A DNA stretch of 64,000 nucleotides from Solirubrobacterales bacterium (GTDB lineage Bacteria > Actinomycetota > Thermoleophilia > Solirubrobacterales > Solirubrobacteraceae). The stretch is taken from positions 1 through 64,000 of the forward strand of contig DAIDME010000089.1 in the NCBI GenBank assembly GCA_027449125.1, read 5' to 3'. Shown here piece by piece: positions 44,125-51,540 of the stretch. Under the pieces are notes generated by a model. It searched no databases, was not told where the DNA came from, and was given only the letters and a program-made list of their open reading frames with translations. Both the position numbers and the translations under genes were made by a program. Positions within the stretch are counted from its first letter, which is position 1; each line of letters opens with the position of its first letter.

Positions 44125-44571
44125 TCAGGCCCGTCCTGGTCGTCCGGGGGGGCGGTTGGGGGTCCGTTGGTTGGCGATGTAGTCGCGGATGGTCTGGCTG
44201 GGCGCGCCGCCCGTGGAAAGTACGCAGTAGGAGGGGGACCAAAAGTGCTGGCCCCAGAGCGCACTGGTCACCTCGGGCCAGTGCTTCTCCCGTAGCACCC
44301 GGCTGGTATTCGTCTTGATCGCACCGACAAGGGTGGAGAGGCTGATCCTGGGCGGGTAGTCGAGCAGCAGATGAAGGTGGTCGGTTTCGCCATCGGCTTC
44401 CACCAGGGTCACGTTGTGGCGCGCGCAGACTTCACGGGTGGTGGCGATCAGTTGTTCTCGCACCCGGTCGGTGATCACGCCCCGCCGGTATTTCGTGATG
44501 AGCACAACATGGGCGTGCAAACGGTAGACCACATGCCTGCCGTTCCTGAAATCGTCAGTGTCCGCCGACAC
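44125..44571 (-). CDS. tnpA: IS200/IS605 HUH-type transposase TnpA
   Basis: 148 residues from a GTG at 44571. RNGRHVVYRLHAHVVLITKYRRG is the typical start, the HUH metal motif is TDHLHLLLDYPP (about 64-75), and the nucleophilic tyrosine is probably in TIRDYIANQ near residue 130. It moves the element as single-stranded DNA. The frame is uninterrupted, so the transposase could be active although its partner TnpB is damaged. Confidence 0.88.
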   Translation of the reverse strand: MSADTDDFRNGRHVVYRLHAHVVLITKYRRGVITDRVREQLIATTREVCARHNVTLVEADGETDHLHLLLDYPPRISLSTLVGAIKTNTSRVLREKHWPEVTSALWGQHFWSPSYCVLSTGGAPSQTIRDYIANQRTPNRPPGRPGRA

Positions 44572-44589
44572 GCCCCGTATTATAGGTTT

Positions 44590-45429
44590 ATGGCACACCG
44601 GTATCGCGCGACCCCGACTCAGCCGCAACACGAGGGCATGCTCAGGCACTGCCGGGACACACGGTCTGTGAAGAACGCTCGCTTGGAACAGTTACGGCCC
44701 TACGACCCGCGCCTTGGTGCGACCCCCGGCCCGGCGGAACGGATGCAGCAGCTTGCCGATGCGCGGCAGGCGCTGCCGTGGCTGGCGGAGGGATCGTCGG
44801 CGGCGCAGCAGCAGGCAGTCCGCGACTTCGACCGCGCGGCCAGCAACTTCTTTGCTGGGACGCACGGCTATCCGACATGGTGGAAAGCGGGTGTGCATGA
44901 GCGCTTTACCGTGCGTGACGTGAAGGTCCGTCGCTTCGACCGTCACAACGCCGCGGTCCTGGTCCCGAAGTGCGGGTGGGTTCGGTTCCGGCTCGCCCGG
45001 CCGCTCCCCGCGGAGCATGGGATGGCTAGGTCCACGCTGGACAGGGTGGGACGCTGGCATGTGAGCTTCACCGCCCCGCGGCCAGGCGTGAACGTCCGGC
45101 AGAAAGCCGGGCTCAACCGGGTCATCAGCGAGCAGGGGTGGGGGATGCGCAGGCGGCGGATCGAGAAGAAGGCCGCTACGTGCGGTGTGCAAGTGACCGC
45201 GGTGGCGGCCGCGTACACGAGTCAGAAGTGCTCGGGGTGTGGGCATACGGCACCGGGGAACCACGAGCGCCAAGCGGTATTCCGGTGCATCGCCTGCGGC
45301 CATGAGCAAAACGCAGATCACAACGCCGCACTCAACATTCTCGCCGCCGGAACTGCGGTCACAGCGCGCGGAGGGACAGCCGGAAGTAACGGCCCCCGCG
45401 AAGCGTCAATCTCGGCGGTGGCGGCATGA
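44590..45429 (+). CDS. tnpB: internally deleted TnpB (RuvC I and II segments missing)
   Basis: 279 residues, versus about 370-420 for the family. The N-terminal helical part and the WED-like region are present up to WHVSFTAPRPG (about residue 176), then the sequence jumps directly to VNVRQKAGLNR. The stretch of about 100-120 residues that should hold the RuvC catalytic Asp (GVD-like) and Glu (LED-like) is absent, without breaking the frame. The zinc-ribbon CSGCGHTA...CIACG and the final NADHNAALNI Asp remain. A cutting nuclease is excluded; RNA-guided binding is not proved. Deletion may have occurred between two PG-encoding stretches. Confidence 0.85.
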   Translation: MAHRYRATPTQPQHEGMLRHCRDTRSVKNARLEQLRPYDPRLGATPGPAERMQQLADARQALPWLAEGSSAAQQQAVRDFDRAASNFFAGTHGYPTWWKAGVHERFTVRDVKVRRFDRHNAAVLVPKCGWVRFRLARPLPAEHGMARSTLDRVGRWHVSFTAPRPGVNVRQKAGLNRVISEQGWGMRRRRIEKKAATCGVQVTAVAAAYTSQKCSGCGHTAPGNHERQAVFRCIACGHEQNADHNAALNILAAGTAVTARGGTAGSNGPREASISAVAA

Positions 45430-45464
45430 GCCGCCACGGAGAATCCCCGTCCGTAAGGACGGGG
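45418..45464 (+). ncRNA. tandem hairpins at tnpB 3' end (putative reRNA/omega-RNA scaffold)
   Basis: GTGGCGGC/GCCGCCAC (45418-45437, loop ATGA, containing the tnpB stop) is followed by CCCCGTCC/GGACGGGG (45445-45464, loop GTAA). Paired stems overlapping the end of tnpB and continuing to the element's right end are what TnpB omega-RNAs look like. The guide would be the 15-20 nt after about 45474 (AAGACCCAGC...). Confidence 0.5.
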
Positions 45465-45501
45465 AGAGTTCAAAAGACCCAGCAACCGGACATAGGCTCG
45501 G

Positions 45502-46026
45502 CTGACGCTGACTGATATACGTCCCGTCCGGCCCGACGACGCGGATGCGCTGAGCGCTCTGCTGCAGGCCAACCGCGACTTCCTCGCGCGATGGCAGCCG
45601 GACAGTCCCGATGATTTCTACACCGCCGCGGGCCAACGGCATTGGATCGATGACGCTCTGCGGGGGCGAGCCAACGATCTCATCTTCCCATACGTGGTTC
45701 TGGTCGGCTCGGAAGTGGTCGGATTCATCGCTCTCTCCAACGTGATCCGCTGGAACTTCCGGTCTTGCAGCGTCGGTTACTGGATCGCCGAGGCACACAA
45801 CGGGCGCGGCCATGCCACCGCAGCGGTTCGCAGGATCTGCGAGCTTGCTTTCACGGAGCTCGGCCTCCACCGGGTTGAGGCGGGAACCCTGCTGACCAAT
45901 GAGGCGTCCCAGCACGTCCTGAGCAACAGCGGCTTCAGCAGGATCGGCGTAGCGCCAAAGTACCTGGAGATCGCCGGCAGCTGGCAGGACCACGTCCTCT
46001 TTCAGCGGGTGGCCGACGGAGACTGA
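45502..46026 (+). pseudogene. GNAT acetyltransferase (RimJ/RimL-like) lacking a usable start codon
   Basis: The frame from 45496 to 46026 encodes a complete-looking RimJ/RimL-type acetyltransferase: LTDIRPVRPDDADALSALL at the start, VGYWIAEAHNGRGHATAAV as the acetyl-CoA loop, and NEASQHVLSNSGFSRIG near the end. A TAG at 45493 closes the frame upstream and no ATG, GTG or TTG lies before the conserved region; the first GTG (45694) would drop about 64 residues. The frame begins about 20 bp after the IS605 right end, so the insertion probably removed the original start. A CTG start cannot be excluded. Confidence 0.6.
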
Positions 46027-46223
46027 TTGGTGGGGGCGCGCGCCGGCCGGTTGTCATTGATCGACGATGCGGGACAGTGCTTCGCCTCTGCACGGGAAGT
46101 TCAGCTTGGCTGGCTGGCGGCTGGGCGCCACAATCTGGCGTGATGATTGAGCCGCTGCGTGCTGTCGCGCGCTGCTCGGGCTCGCTGGTGCCGCGGTCGG
46201 CGTGGGCCTGCTCGCAGAGGGAC
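46027..46223. other. no gene seen between acetyltransferase and repeat cluster
   Basis: I see no coding frame with recognisable protein features here. Frames on both strands are short, rich in Arg/Ser/Ala and look noncoding. Confidence 0.4.
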
Positions 46224-46326
46224 CAGATGCAGCAACTGCGTGCCTCAAGGCCACCTGTTGCAGAAACCGACTGTTTTGGGGATCAGATGCAGCAACTTGC
46301 TTCCGGGGATTCAGTTGCTGCATCTG
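46224..46326. repeat. three copies of a 14-bp motif, two direct 60 bp apart and one inverted
   Basis: CAGATGCAGCAACT occurs at 46224-46237 and 46284-46297, exactly 60 bp apart, and its reverse complement AGTTGCTGCATCTG at 46313-46326, 15 bp after the second copy. The copies are perfect. The cluster lies just 3' of the DUF6431 gene remnant and may be transposase binding sites at the end of a lost insertion sequence. Confidence 0.6.
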
Positions 46327-46433
46327 CTTCCGCTTGCGGGTGTTGACGGACAGCCTGGATGGTGATGGCGGCGTCATCCAGGATGGTGATCTGGGGCACG
46401 AACGACCGAACGACCAAAGGGTGCCGACGGGTG

Positions 46434-47037
46434 TCAGACGCCAGCTTCAGGGTGACGGACGGCGCCGTGGAGCAGCCCGCCGGTCAGCAGGACCGCGAGC
46501 TCCCATGCCGTCGCGTGCATCCTGAGGCGCAGCCGGACCAGTCGGGTCGCCTCGCCGATCGCGTTGACGGCCTCAGCGACCGCCGAGCAGCGCGCGCGAC
46601 CCGGCAGCCAGGTGTTGTCCAGCGTCCGCGCCCACGCGTAGGCGCATCGGGTGATCTCGGGTGCGCGTCGCTTGAACGCGCGCAGCCACCCGCGGACGGT
46701 GCCGGCAGGACGGTCGATGCGCGCTGCTGGTCGTGCGGTGCCCGTCTCCGTGCGCGTTCGCCAGCAGCGCGGCGCCGATCACCTCGGCGCTGTCGCGCCG
46801 GCGTGGGACGAGCGAGGCCGGGAGCAGCACATGCGTGGCATCGCAGGCGCCACAGCACGCGCGTCGTGGGCGCAGCGACCGTGTGCCGTGCCGGGTACGG
46901 ATCTGCCGTTCGCGCGCGTGTCCCCACGCACGCAGCGGCCCGTCGCAGCCAGGACACCGCAGCCGGCCAGCGGCGAGATCGGCCTCGATTTCTGCGCGGG
47001 TGGCGGTGATCGACAACACGAGATCTGGGGAGCTCAC
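46434..47037 (-). pseudogene. frameshifted DUF6431-type transposon-associated protein
   Basis: The N-terminal frame (from GTG at 47037) has paired CPGCDG...CCGACDATHVLLPASLVPRR, a zinc-finger-like domain typical of DUF6431, then EVIGAALLANAHGDGH. After GHRT the frame is lost; one base shifted, AARIDRPAGTVRGWLRAFKRR (a helix-turn-helix) continues through NTWLPGRARCSAVAEAV to a stop at 46434. Joined, it is about 200 residues, the normal length. The family often sits next to IS transposases. A single-base frameshift near 46735 inactivates it. Confidence 0.72.
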
Positions 47038-47333
47038 GCATCACTGTCCGAGAAGGCTCACAGACTCGGGCAACGAGCGGAAGGGGCTGTTGGTGTGGGA
47101 AGGAGTAGCACACCAGGCCCGCAATCGAGCAACGACAGCGCGATGACGCGCAGGATCACGTGGATGGCGCTACCAGCTTGCTGCCGGGCGGTCCGAAGCG
47201 GCGGTTGCTGGCCTCTCGACGGGCGCGCGGGTCGCCATCACCACGATGATGGCGCTGCCAGGCCGGCGATCCTGAAACTCGTCATCACCGTCGACGGCGC
47301 TGCCGGCCCGAGCCATCACCATCCAGCGTGTCG
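47038..47333. other. noncoding stretch before integrase remnant
   Basis: No convincing gene is visible. Short phrases such as GGCGCTGCC recur, and the composition is less structured than neighbouring genes. Probably decayed mobile-element DNA. Confidence 0.35.
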
Positions 47334-47579
47334 CTCAACAGCGGGCGCCACGGCGTCGACGCACCTGGCTACGGCCCGCACCACAGCTTCGCGTCCCTGC
47401 TCCTGCATGAGGGCCGCACCGTGATCTGAGTCCCGCGTCGGATCGGGCACAACGCGACTCTCACGCTGGGCACCTACCGGCGCGGGATCGAAGAACACGA
47501 TGTAGCCCCGCACCAGGCCGCCGTGGAACGCGATCTAGGCCGCCCGGACGACCACCGAGCGGACGTCATGTGGACATGA
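47334..47579 (+). pseudogene. C-terminal remnant of a tyrosine integrase
   Basis: The frame contains PHHSFASLLLHEGRTVI, an in-frame TGA, then VPRRIGHNATLTLGTYRRGIEEH and a tail to TGA at 47579. This matches the end of phage-type tyrosine recombinases: the [RH]-H-S-F-A-S-L-L-L-H-E-G region, G-H, and the nucleophile-type T-Y. The catalytic Arg of R-H-S is His here and a stop interrupts the frame, so it is a dead fragment. It belongs to an element left of the tRNA-Arg fragment at 47661. Confidence 0.78.
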
Positions 47580-47660
47580 GGTGGACACAGCAGCCCGTCG
47601 AGGCGCCGTGAGCGACTGACGCACTCCTACCAAGCTCCTGATTTGCAGGTATGAGGGCGA

Positions 47661-47702
47661 GCGCCCCGGCAGGATTCGAACCTGCGACATGCGGATTAGA
47701 AG
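47661..47702 (-). repeat. 3' half of a tRNA-Arg gene (putative att site copy)
   Basis: The sequence GCGCCCCGGCAGGATTCGAA... to ATTAGAAG matches the 3' half of the intact tRNA-Arg(UCU) gene at 51937-52010, from the anticodon loop to the acceptor end, with about five differences that keep the T-stem paired. The 5' half is absent. Such partial copies are left when an element integrates into the 3' end of a tRNA gene. It marks the left end of the island that ends at tRNA-Arg. Confidence 0.75.
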
Positions 47703-47785
47703 TTGCTCCTTTGCAGGCCAATTGCTGTGCCTGCTGGTGATTCGCCGCAGCTCCCTGCACTTCCGTGAGGTCAGAATTACCTAGT

Positions 47786-47805
47786 TCGGGACATTTCTCG
47801 GGACA
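47786..47805. repeat. two copies of TCGGGACA spaced 12 bp
   Basis: TCGGGACA occurs at 47786-47793 and 47798-47805, on the island side of the tRNA-Arg fragment. Short direct repeats at this spacing suggest integrase arm-binding sites. The minus-strand frame here (CPEKCPELGN) resembles the tails of actinobacterial integrases that end in such repeats, but the rest of that gene is missing. Confidence 0.4.
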
Positions 47806-47923
47806 CTCGCTCCGCACGCCCCTCAAGCACGCTGCCAACATTCACACGTTCCGCGCAATGCGCGTGCTTCGTCGGGCCGAGCGAGATGCGCGCGGGGGGA
47901 GCTATGCAGGTCGTTGGGGCTGT

Positions 47924-48295
47924 TCAGGCTTGCGAGGAGGACGCAAGGCCGAGGAACACCATTAGCGACCGGTTGAGTTGCACGAGTTCGTCGTCGCCGA
48001 GGCGACCCAGCCGCTCACCGAGGCCCGATCTCGGCATCGTCGTGATCTTGTCGACCATGAGGCTGCTCGACCGGTCGAGCCCGTTGGCGTCCGATGGCTC
48101 GACCGGGATTCTGATCAGCGGAGCGTCAACCGCACTGGTAGTGAACGGGCAGACCGTGACCGATGCGATCGCGTCGAAGCGATCATCCTGGACGATCAGC
48201 ACCGGACGTGGTTTTCCGTGGACGATCAGCACCGGACGTGGTTTTCCGGTGGAGGCTCCGCGAGCCGCCGCGGTGTAGATCTCGCCGCGCGTCAC
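47924..48295 (-). CDS. mazF: MazF/PemK-type endoribonuclease toxin with internal 10-residue duplication
   Basis: 123 residues. MTRGEIYTAA, KPRPVLIVQDDRFDA, TVCPFTT, LMVDKITTMPRSGLG and LNRSLMVFLGLA are all MazF signatures. The strand GKPRPVLIV, normally present once, is present twice because of a perfect 30-bp tandem duplication at 48189-48248. MazF toxins cut mRNA at short sequences; the duplication adds ten residues next to the active-site loop and may weaken or abolish activity. It overlaps the antitoxin gene by 4 bp (ATGA). Confidence 0.88.
   Translation of the reverse strand: MTRGEIYTAAARGASTGKPRPVLIVHGKPRPVLIVQDDRFDAIASVTVCPFTTSAVDAPLIRIPVEPSDANGLDRSSSLMVDKITTMPRSGLGERLGRLGDDELVQLNRSLMVFLGLASSSQA
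48189..48248. repeat. perfect 30-bp tandem duplication within mazF
   Basis: TGGACGATCAGCACCGGACG (first 20 of 30 bp) starts at 48189 and again at 48219, and all 30 positions are identical. The duplication keeps the mazF frame. It is probably a slipped-strand event. Confidence 0.95.
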
Positions 48296-48519
48296 GCAGA
48301 CGCTGCTTCGTCGTCTTCGTCCATTCCGATCGAGGTCGCGTCAACGAACGCCTGATCGTCGGCCTCACCCTCGCTCGTCGCGATCGCGACGGACTGACGG
48401 TGGGCTTCAGCGATGAACCCAGGCGCGCGCACGTCCGGCACCCAGATCTGTACAGGCCGCAGGCCCTGGCGCCGAAGCCGCTCTCGGTGCCGACGCACTC
48501 TGTCGCGAGTTGAGGACAC
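48292..48519 (-). CDS. mazE: MazE-type antitoxin (DUF3018-like)
   Basis: 75 residues. VRRHRERLRRQGLRPVQIWVPDVRAPGF is the ribbon/helix DNA-binding N-terminus of the DUF3018 antitoxins that pair with MazF, followed by the acidic C-terminus (GMDEDDE) that would block the toxin. Start context and the ATGA overlap with mazF support a functional operon. Confidence 0.85.
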   Translation of the reverse strand: MSSTRDRVRRHRERLRRQGLRPVQIWVPDVRAPGFIAEAHRQSVAIATSEGEADDQAFVDATSIGMDEDDEAASA

Positions 48520-48641
48520 ACCACCAGGTTACATGTAACACCACGGGTGTCAACACCCACCCCCGCTGGCCGCGCAAAGGGCGCGTGTCGTTGAACGGCC
48601 TGAGGCACCCGTGTAGTGGTGGTTGCAGGATCGGCGGCTGA

Positions 48642-49046
48642 TCAGCTTGGCGCCACGACGGTCCAGCCGAGCGTGCGGGCGGCATCGGCCATACGGTCGT
48701 CGTAGGTGACGATCTGTCGTACGGACGCGCCGAGTTGGCGTGCGCTGGCGAGGTGGATCGCGTCGAGCGAGCGCAACTCGGGCGGTTCCAGGCGACCGGC
48801 TTCGTTCAGGACGCGATCGTTGACTCGCAGAAGCTGGATGCGTCGCAGGACCTGCTCGCCACGTGCCAACGCCGCGGGCCCGCTAGGCAGCAGCGCTCGC
48901 GCGACCTCTGTGCGAGCCAGCGCGCTGCTCACCAGCGGTTGGCGGCGTGAGAGATGACGTCGAAGTGCGGATGACTCTGGTTCTCGGATCGCGAGTTTGA
49001 CGATCGCCGAGGAGTCAAGATAAGTCAGTCGTTGATCAGCGCTCAT
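48642..49046 (-). CDS. vapC: VapC PIN-domain toxin
   Basis: 134 residues, intact. TYLDSSAIVKLAI contains the first Asp, RTEVARAL an acidic residue, LRSLDAIHLASA the middle Asp and IVTYDDRMADAA the last Asp pair, completing the four-acid PIN nuclease site. It overlaps its antitoxin by 11 bp. VapC toxins cut tRNA or rRNA. Its integrity contrasts with the decayed vapC at 43378. Confidence 0.92.
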   Translation of the reverse strand: MSADQRLTYLDSSAIVKLAIREPESSALRRHLSRRQPLVSSALARTEVARALLPSGPAALARGEQVLRRIQLLRVNDRVLNEAGRLEPPELRSLDAIHLASARQLGASVRQIVTYDDRMADAARTLGWTVVAPS

Positions 49047-49308
49047 CGCGCCGTAGCCGTGCTAGCACCGATGATGGTGGCTCCGAGCCTGCGGGGGCTG
49101 GCAGCGGATCAGGCAGATCCGAGAGATCACCCTGCGCCTCTTGGAGATCGCCTGAGGCCCTCAGTCGATCGAGCGGGTCTTCTGGCAGCGGCCCCAGCAT
49201 CGCAACGGGGCGGCCGCGATCGGTGATCTCGATGCTCTCGCCACTCTCAACCAGCCGCAGAAGCTCGCTGGCTCGTTGTCGTAGCTCCCGAACACCAACA
49301 CTAGTCAT
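49036..49308 (-). CDS. Phd/YefM-type antitoxin partner of VapC
   Basis: 90 residues. TSVGVRELRQRASELLRLVESGESIEITDRGRPVA is the Phd/YefM DNA-binding and dimerisation part; the C-terminal half is acidic and flexible with SDLPDPLPAP, suiting a toxin-neutralising tail. It starts with ATG, lies directly before vapC and should repress the operon. Confidence 0.88.
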   Translation of the reverse strand: MTSVGVRELRQRASELLRLVESGESIEITDRGRPVAMLGPLPEDPLDRLRASGDLQEAQGDLSDLPDPLPAPAGSEPPSSVLARLRRDER

Positions 49309-49582
49309 GTGCTATTTGTAGCACCACACTCGACATGCGGCAACCGGTCGCGCACGACCTCGCTTCCGCGCAAGGCGCGCATCTCGACGCGCGGCGCGAG
49401 ATGCCTCAGCGGTGATGAATGCGGGTCCGGCGGCGCGATCGCGCTGGTCGGCCGGTCGTCGGTCTGTGCCGTCGAGGGCTGTCGCTGCTTGGACTTCATC
49501 CGCAGATTCTGTGACGATTGATGGCTGTCGACGTAGAGGTGTATAACCATCGGCTGCTATCGGCACGGGAGAGTTCGGTCGT

Positions 49583-50692
49583 TTGAAGAGAAATCGTCTG
49601 ATCGCTGCCGGCGTTTGCTTCTGTGTGATTGCCGCGACGGTCGCGGCCGGGCTTGGCTCGGTTGCTTCGGCGCGAGCGGGCAGGGATCGCGTGATGGGGC
49701 GCACGTTTCTGTCGCTGGTGCCTGCGTGCGCGTGCGGCAAGAGCACGGCGCTTGATGTCTTCTCAATGTCTAACGGACGCCGGGTTCGCCGGATCACACA
49801 GCTCTCCCTTGACGGATTCATGCTGGCGACGCCGGCAGCGACCAGTGCTGGTCGGGTGTATCTGACGCTGAACCAATTTGGGAGATGCTCCAAGACCGGC
49901 TACATGGAGTGCCCTCACTGGATAGCGGGCTCCTGCCGCAACCAGGTTCAGACGATCGCTCCCGGCGGGTCTGAGCCGCAGGTCGCGTTCAACGTTGCCG
50001 GGTCGGAGAAGATCGGTGAGGTTGTCCCAAGCCCGCATGGTCGCCAGGTCGCCTACCAGGTGCGCCCGTGCGTCAGCTCGACCGGGATCTCCGGGATGTA
50101 CATCAGAAATCTTCGCTCTGGCCACACCCGCGCCGTCATGAGCAGCACGAACGTCTGCGACCAATATGGGCCTGCCGCATGGAACGCCAACAGCACCGAG
50201 ATTGCGTTCCCCTACGAACCCGCCGCAGGACGCCCGATAGAGATGGCCGGCGGGTTCGGGTGCCCGGAGGGCCGCAACTATCTCGTCATCGCCACCACGG
50301 TCCAAGGATCAGGCCGTCGCATTCAGGTTCCCGCCGGAAGAGGATGCCTGTTTGAGGCGGCAGCCTTTGACCGGTCAGGCGTCGTCGCCGCGGAAGGGTG
50401 CGCCAAGGGCAGCCCTGCGCGCCAGGTCGCTCCGAACGTTGGCGACGCCTTCCTGCTCCAGTACTCGGTGAACGGTCACCTCAAGAAGCGCACCGCTCTC
50501 AAGCGCGGACTCGAACAAGCCGAGCTCAGCACCGAGCCACACACCGGCAACGTTCTCGTCACCCAAGACCGCCCCGCGAACGAACCCTACCCCGAGGCGG
50601 ACTACGTCTGGGTGTTCAACGGCCAGCGGCTTCGCCCGATCGCACGATACCCCGCACACGACGCAGCCCAAGTCCTCGCAGTCGCCTGGTAA
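49583..50692 (+). CDS. secreted beta-propeller-like protein of the island
   Basis: 369 residues with a TTG start preceded by GGGAGAG. A signal peptide (about residues 1-31) is followed by repeated short strands with motifs such as SPHGRQVAYQVR and AAWNANSTEIAFPYE, resembling TolB/WD-type propeller blades. Many Cys residues (about 10) suggest disulfides in an exported protein. Composition is lower in GC than its neighbours (for example AAGAGAAATCGTCTGATCG at the start), consistent with acquisition. No partner is visible. Function unknown. Confidence 0.65.
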   Translation: MKRNRLIAAGVCFCVIAATVAAGLGSVASARAGRDRVMGRTFLSLVPACACGKSTALDVFSMSNGRRVRRITQLSLDGFMLATPAATSAGRVYLTLNQFGRCSKTGYMECPHWIAGSCRNQVQTIAPGGSEPQVAFNVAGSEKIGEVVPSPHGRQVAYQVRPCVSSTGISGMYIRNLRSGHTRAVMSSTNVCDQYGPAAWNANSTEIAFPYEPAAGRPIEMAGGFGCPEGRNYLVIATTVQGSGRRIQVPAGRGCLFEAAAFDRSGVVAAEGCAKGSPARQVAPNVGDAFLLQYSVNGHLKKRTALKRGLEQAELSTEPHTGNVLVTQDRPANEPYPEADYVWVFNGQRLRPIARYPAHDAAQVLAVAW

Positions 50693-51000
50693 TCGCAAGC
50701 AGTCAGCGGAACACGGCGGGAGTCTCTCCGTTCCGCATGCCGCGCGGGGCAGGTGCGGCGCGGCGGGCGGCGAGATGCCCGTCGAAGCGGAAGAGCGGGT
50801 GCGGCGAGAGTTCCCTTTGCGCGGCCGAGCGATAGCGGGAAGCTATGGACGTTTACCGTCATTTCTGCCGCGTTTCGGCCATAGCTTCGGCTTCTACGGC
50901 AGCACTTGTCGCGATCCGCGTGACCTTCGCTAGGCCACGAACCAACAACTCTTGCGAACCTGGCCGATCGCTTGCGCCTTCGCGCTCGCGGGGGCTGCCC
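50693..51000. other. intergenic stretch with a 10-bp inverted repeat, no gene seen
   Basis: GAAGCTATGG (50839-50848) is mirrored by CCATAGCTTC (50879-50888). No protein-like frame is seen. The long plus-strand frame that begins here is a shadow of the minus-strand toxin and antitoxin genes. Confidence 0.4.
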
Positions 51001-51296
51001 CTACGGCCGGCCGAATATGGAATGGGTCCCAACCCGCCGCCAGATCACGTGTGGCTCACCGGACCGGACTTCGTCACCGTACTGGAACGTCGCACGACCA
51101 TCCGGTGCCGAGCTCATCTCCCACACACCCGGATGTCCCTGGACGCGCTTGACCCGGAGCGCGGGCTGAAGCGCTGGCCGCCAGCGCCCAGATCGGCGAT
51201 GAACCGGACAAGGGCAGCACGGAACGAGCGCTGCTGCTCCGGCGTGAGCCGGTCCCAATCGCGCCAGAACGACGCGAGCACTTCACGCGTCGGCAT
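51001..51296 (-). pseudogene. frameshifted RelE/HigB-like toxin
   Basis: The first part reads MPTREVLASFWRDWDRLTPEQ...FIADLGAGGQRFS from an ATG at 51296 that overlaps the antitoxin. After FS the frame is lost; with one base inserted it continues PALRVKRVQGHPGVWEMSSAPDGRATFQYGDEVRSGEPHVIWRRVGTHSIFGRP to a stop at 51001. That is a complete RelE-superfamily toxin (about 98 residues), so one base is missing near 51157. The present gene is predicted nonfunctional. Confidence 0.8.
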
Positions 51297-51540
51297 CGAG
51301 CGGCTTGGTTCGCGCGTCCAGCGCCGCCAGGAACTCCTCATCGCTGTCGTGACTGCTCGCCCGGCCCGCGAGCCGATCGGCCTCGGCCTCACGCTCCATC
51401 GACTGCCACTCACGCGTCCAAAACCAAGCCTGATCAGGATCGATCCGCCCTGCGGTGATCTCCTCGAGCAGCACCGCCGCTCCATCCACCGCGTCATCAG
51501 GCAAACGGTCAACCAGCTCATGCAGCTCAGCTCTGGTCAT
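51283..51540 (-). CDS. antitoxin of the RelE-like pair
   Basis: 85 residues, ATG at 51540. The protein is helical and acidic (MTRAELHELVDRLPDDAVDG...), with a Trp-rich middle (AWFWTREWQ) and an acidic end, fitting a small antitoxin that overlaps its toxin by 14 bp. It is intact although its toxin is frameshifted, so it is probably an orphan. Confidence 0.65.
   Translation of the reverse strand: MTRAELHELVDRLPDDAVDGAAVLLEEITAGRIDPDQAWFWTREWQSMEREAEADRLAGRASSHDSDEEFLAALDARTKPLDADA

Larger units (their letters stand above)
44087..45474. mobile_element. IS200/IS605-type element with divergent tnpA and tnpB
   Basis: A HUH transposase gene (minus) and a tnpB gene (plus) are divergent with 18 bp between starts, the classic IS605 arrangement. 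The left end near 44097-44130 has an imperfect GGCCCCCTTCC...GGAAGGGG hairpin, preceded by TTGAC at 44082-44086, a plausible target motif. The right end has two hairpins (45418-45437 and 45445-45464) and ends near GAGTTCAA at 45474. Ends are not duplicated, as expected for this family. Exact borders are estimated. Confidence 0.75.

Noticed and set aside
48189-48248. Two separate toxin genes at mazF
   Set aside because: The doubled strand is a 30-bp in-frame tandem duplication inside one gene, not two genes.
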